DNA from: a gamma proteobacterium symbiont of Ctena orbiculata
GTDB lineage: Bacteria; Pseudomonadota; Gammaproteobacteria; Chromatiales; Chromatiaceae
Direction of reading: 5' to 3'
NCBI GenBank assembly: GCA_003058495.1
Contig: QBVC01000019.1
Span: forward strand, 62,001 to 126,000
Length of the DNA: 64,000 nucleotides
The notes below the pieces were generated by a model. The model worked only from the letters and a program-made list of their open reading frames with translations, did not search any database and had not been told where the DNA came from. This document shows, one piece after another, positions 57,226-64,000 of this stretch (the first letter of the stretch is position 1; every line of letters begins with the position of its first letter). Position numbers and translations under genes: made by a program.

Positions 57226-60200
57226 ATGAAGCGTATGTTGATCAACGCAACTCAACCTGAAGAGTTGCGTGTTGCCATCGTTGATGGCCAGAAACTATTC
57301 AATCTCGACATTGAAGTCCCCGGTCGGGAACAGAAGAAGGCCAATATCTACAAGGGACGCATCACCCGCGTCGAACCCAGCCTCGAAGCCGCCTTCGTCG
57401 ACTACGGATCGGAGCGTCACGGTTTTCTCCCCCTGAAAGAGATCGCCAGGATCTATTTCTCGGACAAGGCCCGGGCCTCCTCAGGCAGGGTGAATATCCA
57501 GGACGCCATCAAAGAGGGCCAGGAGGTCATCATCCAGGTCGAAAAGGAGGAGCGTGGAAACAAGGGGGCCGCCCTCACCACGTTCATCTCGCTGGCGGGG
57601 CGCTATCTGGTGTTGATGCCGAACAACCCCCGCGCCGGTGGCGTCTCCCGCAGAATCGAAGGTCAGGACCGCACCGAACTGCGCGAGGCCATGAGCGAAC
57701 TGACGATCCCCGATGACATGGGATTGATCGTGCGCACCGCCGGCGTGGGCAAGAACAGCGAGGAGCTGCAGTGGGATCTGGACTACCTGATTCAGCTGTG
57801 GCAGGCGATCGAGCATTCGGCGGAGAAACCCGCCCCTTTCCTGATCTATCAGGAGAGCAACGTCATCATACGTTCGATCAGGGACTATCTGCGCGCCGAC
57901 ATCGGCGAGATCGTCATCGACGACAGGGAGATCTTCAACCAGGCCGAGCGCTTCATCAACCAGGTGATGCCCCAATACGGCCAGAAACTGCGCCACTACG
58001 ACGACGAGGTTCCCCTCTTCAGCCGCTACCAGATCGAGAGCCAGATCGAGTCGGCCTTCCAGCGCGAAGTCAGCCTGCCCTCGGGCGGTGCCATCGTCAT
58101 CGATCATACCGAGGCCTTGACCTCCATCGATATCAACTCCGCCCGCGCCACCAAGGGTGCGGACATCGAGGAGACCGCGCTGAACACCAACCTGGAGGCG
58201 GCGGATGAGATCGCCCGCCAGCTGCGCCTGCGCGACCTGGGAGGGCTCTTCGTCATCGACTTTATCGATATGACCCCATCGCGGAACCAGCGTGAGGTCG
58301 AGAACCGGCTCAAGGAGGCCCTGAAACAGGATCGCGCCCGGGTGCAGATCGGCAGGATCTCCCGCTTCGGCCTGCTGGAGATGTCGCGCCAACGCCTGCG
58401 CCCCTCCCTGGGCGAGGCCAGTGAGCAGGCCTGTCCCCGCTGCAAGGGACACGGCACGATCCGTGGGGTGGAGTCGCTCTCCCTCTCCGTACTGCGCATC
58501 ATCGAAGAAGAGGCGATGAAAGAGAACACCGGCCGCATCGTAGCGCAGCTGCCGGTCGACATGGCCACCTTCCTGCTGAACGAAAAGCGCCAGGCCATTC
58601 ACGACATCGAACGGCGCCAATCCATCGATGTGGTGCTGGTGCCCAACATCCACCTCGATACACCCAACTTCACCATCGAGCGGGTGCGGGTGAGCGACCT
58701 GCCTTCGGATGACGATGCGATATCGAGCTACAAGATGGTCGACGAGGAGAGCGAGCAGAATGTAATTGAATTCGCCAAGGCGCGGCAGCTGCAAGCGGAG
58801 AAACCCGCGGTAAAATCGATCGCCCCTGCAAGCCCGGCCCCGCAGAGAGTCGAACCTGAACTGCCCAAGGAGGAGTCAGAATCGGCTGAGGGCGGCATTT
58901 TAAAGAAAATTTTCAGCATATTCACCGCGAAGGCGCCTGAACCGCCCAAAGAGGAGGCGCCGAAAAAGGCAGCCAAACCCCGTCAGGGTTCAGGTCGATC
59001 CCAGACAGCTTCCGGGGCGAAGGGACGCAAGAGTCAGTCCCCCTCTGCCCGTGGCAAGGCTGCGGGTGACAGCCGCCGCGGTGAAAAGGGTGACAGGCGT
59101 TCTCAGGAGACTGTCTCGACAGGCAAGCGGAAAGGTCAAAAGGCATCGAACAAGGCCGGCGACAAAAAGCAAGCGGAGACGAAAGCCCAGGAAAAAACCG
59201 GCACTCAGGCCGAGAAGCTCGACGGCGAGGCGCCAAAGACCAAGGGTTCGCGCCGTGGTCGTCGCGGTGGCCGCAGACGCCGTGGAGCTGGCGAAAAGGC
59301 GGCCGATCAGGCGGCGGTGAACGGTGCCGGCGAGGCGCAGAATCAATCATCCAAGAGCACGGAGGAAGGTGAGGCCAAAGCCGAGGCCGGCAAGAAGCCC
59401 TCGCGGGGTTCACAGGCCAAGCGGGAAGCCAAACCGGATAGCGAGGCTGAATCAGCGTCCACCAGCCGTAAAAAGAGGCCGGCAGGCGCCAAGACCGTGA
59501 AGGCCAAGCCGGCCGAGGATACCAGGCAGAAAACAGAAACGACCCCCAAACCCGAGTCGGATCAGCCTCTCGCGGACGCCAAGGAGAAAGCGGAAACAGC
59601 GCCCAAGCCAGAGCCGGCTCAGCCAGCTGCGGCGAGTAAAGAGAAGGCGGAGACAGCTCCCAAGTGGGACCCAGCCCCGCCTGCCGCGGAGGCCAGCCAG
59701 AAAAAGGAGTCTGCTCCCAAGAAAGAGCCCGCCCTGCCAGCCGCGGAGGCCAAACAGAAAGCGGATCCGGCTCCCAAGCCCGAGCCGGCGCAACCACCCA
59801 TGGCCGATGCCGGGCCTGGCAACCGGGAAACGGCGAAGGATCAGAAGCAGACGGCCGACAAAGGGCCCAAGCTGGTTCAGGTAGAGACCACCAAGACCAA
59901 GCCCCAGCAGGAGCCAGCCAGATCGGCGGAACCTGCGCCGAAGGCCACAAAGCCTGTGCAGAGCGATACCGGCAAACCGACGGTAACCGCCGAGAAAAAG
60001 ACCCAGTCGCCGAAACTTCAGCAGGTGGAGACCATTAAACCGGCGGATAAGCCGGCAGCAAAACCGACACCGGCTGAAGCTGAAGGGGCTCCCGGCAAAC
60101 CGGCCAGGGTGGAGAATGCCCAGCCGAGCAGGCAACCTGCCGCCGCGGGGGAGCCGGAGGGTCCCAAGGCCGCTCAGCCCGAGACCAAGGCCAAGGAGAA

Positions 60201-60228
60201 GAGCGTCGACAACGGGAATGGGGAGTGA
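57226..60228 (+). CDS. rne: ribonuclease E
   Basis: A 1000-residue endoribonuclease, the core of RNA decay and rRNA processing. The catalytic half (about 1-520) starts [16 protein letters not shown], has the S1 domain ([20 protein letters not shown]), catalytic aspartates in T-S-I-D-I-N-S-A-R and F-V-I-D-F-I-D-M, and the zinc-link C-P-R-C. The C-terminal half is disordered, rich in Lys, Ala, Glu, Pro, with an arginine-rich RNA-binding patch ([12 protein letters not shown], about 685) and five tandem 19-residue repeats (about 770-864). ATG 57226 is chosen; the longer frame from 57166 lies in the leader. Confidence 0.95.
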   Translation: MKRMLINATQPEELRVAIVDGQKLFNLDIEVPGREQKKANIYKGRITRVEPSLEAAFVDYGSERHGFLPLKEIARIYFSDKARASSGRVNIQDAIKEGQEVIIQVEKEERGNKGAALTTFISLAGRYLVLMPNNPRAGGVSRRIEGQDRTELREAMSELTIPDDMGLIVRTAGVGKNSEELQWDLDYLIQLWQAIEHSAEKPAPFLIYQESNVIIRSIRDYLRADIGEIVIDDREIFNQAERFINQVMPQYGQKLRHYDDEVPLFSRYQIESQIESAFQREVSLPSGGAIVIDHTEALTSIDINSARATKGADIEETALNTNLEAADEIARQLRLRDLGGLFVIDFIDMTPSRNQREVENRLKEALKQDRARVQIGRISRFGLLEMSRQRLRPSLGEASEQACPRCKGHGTIRGVESLSLSVLRIIEEEAMKENTGRIVAQLPVDMATFLLNEKRQAIHDIERRQSIDVVLVPNIHLDTPNFTIERVRVSDLPSDDDAISSYKMVDEESEQNVIEFAKARQLQAEKPAVKSIAPASPAPQRVEPELPKEESESAEGGILKKIFSIFTAKAPEPPKEEAPKKAAKPRQGSGRSQTASGAKGRKSQSPSARGKAAGDSRRGEKGDRRSQETVSTGKRKGQKASNKAGDKKQAETKAQEKTGTQAEKLDGEAPKTKGSRRGRRGGRRRRGAGEKAADQAAVNGAGEAQNQSSKSTEEGEAKAEAGKKPSRGSQAKREAKPDSEAESASTSRKKRPAGAKTVKAKPAEDTRQKTETTPKPESDQPLADAKEKAETAPKPEPAQPAAASKEKAETAPKWDPAPPAAEASQKKESAPKKEPALPAAEAKQKADPAPKPEPAQPPMADAGPGNRETAKDQKQTADKGPKLVQVETTKTKPQQEPARSAEPAPKATKPVQSDTGKPTVTAEKKTQSPKLQQVETIKPADKPAAKPTPAEAEGAPGKPARVENAQPSRQPAAAGEPEGPKAAQPETKAKEKSVDNGNGE

Positions 60229-60231
60229 GTG

Positions 60232-60723
60232 TCAGGAGAAGTGGCTGTTGACTATTTTTTCCAGCAGTCCCCGTGAGGCCTCCTCCACCAGGTCGAATAC
60301 CCGGTCGAAACCCGCGGGACCGCCATAGTAGGGATCGGGCACTTCACGTATCGGTTGTTGGGGTGCGTAGTCGAGGAACAGATGCAGCCGTTCCTCCCTG
60401 CCCTCCGGACAGAGCGCCAGCAGGTCGGCGTAGTTGGATCTATCCATGGCGACCACATAGTCGAACAGTTCGAAATCCTCGGCTGTGACCATCCGCGCAC
60501 GCAGATCGCTGAGATCAAGTCCACGCTTGATCGCTGTCTCCCGCGCCCGACGATCCGGCTTGGAGCCTGAATGATAGTCGATGGTGCCGGCCGAATCGGT
60601 AGCGATGTAGTCGCTCAATCCCTGTTGCGCCACCAGTTCGCGAAAAACCCCCTGTGCGGTGGGCGATCTGCAGATATTGCCCATGCAGACAAATAGAATG
60701 GAAACCTTGTTGTTGTCACTCAT
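60232..60723 (-). CDS. low-molecular-weight protein-tyrosine phosphatase
   Basis: A 163-residue cytoplasmic phosphatase. Active-site loop V-C-M-G-N-I-C-R-S with both Cys and Arg intact, general acid Asp in V-P-D-P-Y-Y-G-G, and S-A-G-T. Length is standard. Often linked to exopolysaccharide or arsenate metabolism; no such gene is next to it, and it is convergent with rne. It provides an intact comparison for the dead phosphatase-like domain on PhoU. Confidence 0.93.
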   Translation of the reverse strand: MSDNNKVSILFVCMGNICRSPTAQGVFRELVAQQGLSDYIATDSAGTIDYHSGSKPDRRARETAIKRGLDLSDLRARMVTAEDFELFDYVVAMDRSNYADLLALCPEGREERLHLFLDYAPQQPIREVPDPYYGGPAGFDRVFDLVEEASRGLLEKIVNSHFS

Positions 60724-60852
60724 AGAGCTTGATATGGAACCTCAAGTAAAAAGCTGTTGCGGTGAGTCTCTCAACTCGATGTGCCCCTATTCTACCCTAT
60801 CCATCGCTTTTGACATCCGTTGTCAAGATTGAGCTTTATTGCTCGCGCTTTT

Positions 60853-61707
60853 TCAGCTGAGCCAACCCAGCAACACCAAGCCTGCAGATACCACCAGCGC
60901 ACCGACAAGACGCTGTCGCCAATGTTCCCGTTCGGCGAATACCAGGATCGAAAGCAGCACCGCGAGGACGATTCCGCCATTGGTAAAGGAGACGACGTGA
61001 GCCGCGGGTAACTGGCCCATCGCCCTCACCACCAGTGCGTAGGCGGTGCCGATAAAGAGACCGCCGATGAGGATATAGGCTAGCGAGGGTCGGGCCTGCG
61101 GCAGCCAGCGCCTGGTCTCCGCCCGCTGCAGCAATGTAAGCCCGAGGAACGAGGTCGCATAGCCGATGCTGATAAATCCCAGTTGTTCGGCAAATCCCGG
61201 CAGGTACTCGACCGCCACTTTATCGCTCAGCGAATAGACACTCGTGGAGAGCGCCGCGAGGACGGTCCAAGGCAGGGCGTGCCTGGTGTCCCCATGCCGT
61301 GATGATGCCGCGAGTATCCACAACCCGACCACGCTGATACTGATCGCTGCAAGTTCCCAGGCCGAGAGAAGCTGCGAAAAGAAGAGCCAGGACCAGAACA
61401 GGATCAGGATTGGGGAGCTGCGTGCCAGCGGGTAGACCAGGGCGACGGGGGCAAAGTGATAGGCGCGCCTGAGGGCGATAAAGTAGCTAGTGTTGGCCAC
61501 CGATGTGGTAAGCAGCGCAAGATATAAAGGCAACTCCCAATCGGCGTTTTGCAGCAGCTGCCATATCGCATAGGGACCGAGAAGGATGAGATGGGCGAGC
61601 AGGCCCCACCAGAGATAGTTCGCCCTGCTGTCCACATGACGGGCCATCAGGTTCCAGGCCACGTGCATCAGTACGGAAGCGCCGATCAGGAGATAGGCGT
61701 TATCCAT
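60853..61707 (-). CDS. EamA/DMT-family transporter
   Basis: A 284-residue inner-membrane protein with ten membrane segments in two repeats of the drug/metabolite transporter (EamA) type; A-L-V-Y-P-L-A-R-S-S-P closes the first repeat. It shares an A base with the phnP stop (TGATG), so it is the last member of the phnM-phnN-phnP-eamA series. Export or import of a phosphonate-derived product is possible, but the substrate cannot be read from sequence. Confidence 0.9.
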   Translation of the reverse strand: MDNAYLLIGASVLMHVAWNLMARHVDSRANYLWWGLLAHLILLGPYAIWQLLQNADWELPLYLALLTTSVANTSYFIALRRAYHFAPVALVYPLARSSPILILFWSWLFFSQLLSAWELAAISISVVGLWILAASSRHGDTRHALPWTVLAALSTSVYSLSDKVAVEYLPGFAEQLGFISIGYATSFLGLTLLQRAETRRWLPQARPSLAYILIGGLFIGTAYALVVRAMGQLPAAHVVSFTNGGIVLAVLLSILVFAEREHWRQRLVGALVVSAGLVLLGWLS

Positions 61708-62465
61708 CAGCTTGCATGCGGAAACACCCTCATGCCATCCCTGGCGACGCCGATATGCGACGGCAGGCGCCTGGGATTTTCCCGCAGCCAGAGATCGAGG
61801 CCATGACCGATATGAGTAAGCATCATGCGTGCCGGCGCTACCAGCCTGTCGATCTCCAGTACGTCATCGAGGTTGTTGTGTCCTGTGCTGCCGACACCGG
61901 GGGCAAAGCTGCAATCGACGACCACAAGATCAAGGGGCAGGTCGGCCAGGCAGGCCGAGGTGGAGCTCGGCAAACCCTTGGTGTCCGTCAGATAGGCGAT
62001 CCGTTGCCTGCTGTCCGAGAACAGATAGCCATGGGTCGGTTTGGAGTGGTTCAGTGGCAGTGGCGTTACATCTAAATCCCCCAGGCGGCTGGTCTCGAAT
62101 TGCCTCAGCGTGACGAATTCGAGGATCCCGGGGTTTTTGTAGAGATCCCCGCATCCCTCCGGGTCCGGCGGCGTGTAGACCGGTATGGATTCGCCGATGC
62201 CCCAGCGCAGGTGAAACAGGCCCTGTAGATGGTCGACGTGGAAATGGGTCAGGAATATCGCATCAATCGTACCTGAGGGAAATCTTTCGCAGAGGTTAGA
62301 CTGTCCGGCATCCAGCAACAGCCGTAGAGCGCCCGACTCCAACAGGGCGCTGGAGGCCGTGCGGCGCAGCCCGGGGTCCGCTGCAGCGGCTGTGCACAGA
62401 TCGCAGTCACAGCCATACAGGGGAATACCGGCGGCATCGCCGCTGCCGAGCAGGGTCAGACGCAT
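61707..62465 (-). CDS. phnP: phosphoribosyl 1,2-cyclic phosphate phosphodiesterase PhnP
   Basis: A 252-residue metallo-beta-lactamase-fold enzyme that opens the cyclic ribose phosphate made by C-P lyase. The zinc-linked G-C-D-C-D-L-C segment near the N-terminus (structural zinc) and L-T-H-F-H-V-D-H-L-Q-G are the hallmarks, with L-T-D-T-K-G and L-T-H-I-G-H later. It overlaps phnN by ten bases. Together with PhnM and PhnN it implies a C-P lyase pathway beyond the right edge. Confidence 0.92.
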   Translation of the reverse strand: MRLTLLGSGDAAGIPLYGCDCDLCTAAAADPGLRRTASSALLESGALRLLLDAGQSNLCERFPSGTIDAIFLTHFHVDHLQGLFHLRWGIGESIPVYTPPDPEGCGDLYKNPGILEFVTLRQFETSRLGDLDVTPLPLNHSKPTHGYLFSDSRQRIAYLTDTKGLPSSTSACLADLPLDLVVVDCSFAPGVGSTGHNNLDDVLEIDRLVAPARMMLTHIGHGLDLWLRENPRRLPSHIGVARDGMRVFPHAS

Positions 62466-63022
62466 AGCCGTTCTTTCTCGCCACTGATCAGTTCGACCAG
62501 ACAGTCCCCCGCCTCGGCCAGGGTGCCGTTGTTGCTGATGCTCACCAGTCGCGGATGATCTATGTTGCGCTCCGGCAGTGCGGCCTGGATCAATCTTTTT
62601 TCGATCTCTTCGCCACTCTCCCGCGCGCGGGCCAGGAGTCGATCGCGAAGCCTGTCCGCGCTTGCCGAAATCAGCACGGGGATCAACTGGGGATAGCCGG
62701 ACTGCGCCAGGTCAAGATAGGCGCGCGAGCCGTTTACCACCACATCCAAGCCCATCTCGAGCCATTTGTCGATCTCTATGCCAATGCCGTACCAGGTGTC
62801 GTGACTGCGCCATCGCATGGCAAAGCAGCCCATTTGGGCACGGCGGGCAAACTCCCCCCGGCTCAATGCCAAGTGATTTTCACCCCCCGCATCGGCAGGC
62901 CGGGTGATGTAACGATGGGCAAAGACCACCTTCGTCTCGGCCCGCATATGCTGGCGTGCATAGGCGATGAGACTATCCTTGCCCACGCCGGAGGCGCCGA
63001 TGATATAAAAGAGTTCAGCCAT
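62456..63022 (-). CDS. phnN: ribose 1,5-bisphosphokinase PhnN
   Basis: A 188-residue kinase that turns ribose 1,5-bisphosphate into PRPP. Walker A is G-A-S-G-V-G-K-D-S; V-F-A-H-R-Y-I-T-R-P and G-E-N-H-L-A-L-S are conserved in PhnN, as is the V-V-V-N-G-S-R strand. ATG 63022 (MAELFYIIGAS) gives the normal N-terminus; the frame to 63088 is overlap with phnM. It overlaps phnM by eight bases. Confidence 0.92.
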   Translation of the reverse strand: MAELFYIIGASGVGKDSLIAYARQHMRAETKVVFAHRYITRPADAGGENHLALSRGEFARRAQMGCFAMRWRSHDTWYGIGIEIDKWLEMGLDVVVNGSRAYLDLAQSGYPQLIPVLISASADRLRDRLLARARESGEEIEKRLIQAALPERNIDHPRLVSISNNGTLAEAGDCLVELISGEKERLCV

Positions 63023-64000
63023 GATCGTAGCGTACACGATAGGCCGGTTTGCCGTGCACCCATGCATCGGTAACCTGTGGCAATCCACCAGGTTCGCCGA
63101 CTGCGATCAGATCCGCCCTTTTACCCAGCTCGATGACCCCACGATCCTCGAGTTTTGCGGCCCTGGCGGGATTCGCCGTGACCAGGCGTACTGCTGAAGG
63201 CAGATCCAGATCCGTCTGCCCGGGCAGCGCCATTATCGCCATGATCAGCGTGGCGGGCGCATAATCCGCGCAAAGGCAGTCCGCCACCCCCTCATGGATG
63301 GCATCGATGGCCCGCATCGAACCCGACTGACTCTTGCCGCGGATGATGTTCGGTGCGCCGACGATGGTCGACATCCCCGCAGCCTTGGCCGCCCTCGCCG
63401 CCTCGAGGCAGATCGGGAACTCGGAGATATCGGCGCCGATGCCGCTCATGGTGGTTATGCGCTCGGCCGAGTCGTCGTCATGGCTTGCCACCGAGATGCC
63501 GGCTGCATGGGCGGCGAGGGCCAGTTCGTACATCCGCGCATAGGCGCCGCTGGCGGCCTCGACCTTGCGTTCGACCAGCACCTCCACTTCATCCGCGGTC
63601 TTTTTGTAGGTGCGGGTCAGATAGTCCCGGTAGGCCGCCATGTCCTTGAACTGTCCCTGTCCCGGGGTGTGGTCCATCATCGAGATCAGGTGCATCGACT
63701 GCTCGGCCAGCAGCTCCTTCAGAATCGGCAGCCCGGTTTCATCGGTAATCTCGTAGCGGCAATGGACCCGGTTGTCCACCAGTCCATGGGGGTGCCAGTG
63801 ATGCACGGCGCGGGCGATCTCGGCGGCGAAATGGTTGTTTCGCACGCCCAGCTCGTCATGGGCGAAGGAGAGGGCATGATAGACGGTGGTGATCCCCGCG
63901 GCGGCATTGCGCTTATCCGCCTGGGCGCAGGCAAAGGTCAAGGGGAAGTGCACATTGGGGCGCGGTTCGACCTCCTTTTCCAGGGCATCGCAGTGCAGGT
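63015..64000 (-). CDS. phnM: alpha-D-ribose 1-methylphosphonate 5-triphosphate diphosphatase PhnM, 5' end outside window
   Basis: An amidohydrolase-fold enzyme of the C-P lyase pathway, removing pyrophosphate from the triphosphate intermediate. The frame is open to the right edge: upstream of the apparent GTG at 63953 the codons continue as L-H-C-D-A-L-E-K-E-V-E-P-R-P-N, which is coding and matches the H-x-D region of PhnM, so the gene starts beyond 64000. Visible motifs include S-H-D-D-D-S-A-E-R, G-A-P-N-I-I-R-G-K-S-Q-S-G and C-A-D-Y-A-P. About 328 residues are in the window. Confidence 0.92.
   Translation of the reverse strand, partial: LHCDALEKEVEPRPNVHFPLTFACAQADKRNAAAGITTVYHALSFAHDELGVRNNHFAAEIARAVHHWHPHGLVDNRVHCRYEITDETGLPILKELLAEQSMHLISMMDHTPGQGQFKDMAAYRDYLTRTYKKTADEVEVLVERKVEAASGAYARMYELALAAHAAGISVASHDDDSAERITTMSGIGADISEFPICLEAARAAKAAGMSTIVGAPNIIRGKSQSGSMRAIDAIHEGVADCLCADYAPATLIMAIMALPGQTDLDLPSAVRLVTANPARAAKLEDRGVIELGKRADLIAVGEPGGLPQVTDAWVHGKPAYRVRYDHG

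Noticed and set aside
1-64000. rRNA, tRNA, CRISPR, integrase, prophage or intact insertion sequence
   Set aside because: None was recognised on reading both strands; a tRNA or covariance-model scan would settle this.

Overview
The window looks like chromosome from a sulfur-oxidising gammaproteobacterium, most plausibly a Chromatiales-type organism. Evidence for this is a sulfur-globule-type protein, a flavocytochrome c sulfide dehydrogenase pair, a TusA/DsrE sulfur-transfer pair, many multiheme cytochromes, and the gammaproteobacterial arrangement in which rne and rluC are divergent. No rRNA, tRNA, CRISPR array, prophage or intact insertion sequence was seen. Most of the window is GC-rich; 20.7-23.5 kb and 30.4-33 kb are clearly AT-richer and carry accessory genes.

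Layout. 1-12.2 kb is a one-carbon/quinoprotein neighbourhood: two small exported or unknown proteins, a SoxYZ-like carrier and a zinc metallohydrolase of the kind linked to PQQ dehydrogenases, a two-gene NAD-type formate dehydrogenase (fused FdsG-FdsB plus FdsA), a dihydropteroate synthase, a sigma-54 activator of AcoR type and a DmrB-like flavoprotein. A sigma-54-type promoter and a strong terminator bracket a short orphan unit at 8.09-8.33 kb. 12.2-14.4 kb holds a slipin/NfeD pair. 14.6-20.7 kb is a phosphate (pst) operon with three oddities: PhoU fused to a catalytically dead low-molecular-weight phosphatase/ArsC-like domain, two ATPases whose broken motifs are complementary, and a large RNA-like hairpin between the two ATPase genes. 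It is preceded by five PhoB half-sites at exact 11-bp spacing.

20.9-23.2 kb is an AT-rich accessory patch (toxin-like gene, antitoxin remnant fused to a C39 protease, possible PD-(D/E)XK protein, DUF1697). 23.6-27.5 kb encodes FccAB together with a nonaheme c-type/cytochrome b fusion, followed by a 44-residue membrane protein near a perfect FNR site. 28.2-30.3 kb is arsRC-acr3 with a clear operator. 30.4-33.2 kb is a second accessory patch. 33.5-39.1 kb holds two Hsp20 genes and a copper-resistance cluster (CopA, CopB, cytochrome c, DUF411, DUF4399).

39.3-40.9 kb is a TetR-tusA-dsrE module with identical operators in front of both units. 41-44 kb is a large PD40-M28-PDZ exopeptidase. 44.1-50.3 kb carries cytochromes for inorganic N/S reduction: octaheme tetrathionate-reductase type with a cytochrome b, a pentaheme cytochrome, and an octaheme HAO-like protein with a NapC-type partner. 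50.3-56.7 kb contains a cupin, a class V aminotransferase, the sulfur globule protein, an orphan hypE, sppA, a HAD hydrolase and rluC. 57.2-60.2 kb is rne with a long structured leader. 60.2-64 kb ends with a protein phosphatase and an overlapping phnM-phnN-phnP-eamA group running off the right edge.

Together the genes describe a flexible chemolithotroph: sulfide and stored sulfur as electron donors, C1/formate oxidation as an auxiliary donor, oxidised N or S compounds as possible acceptors, tight phosphate scavenging including phosphonate breakdown, and resistance to arsenic and copper.
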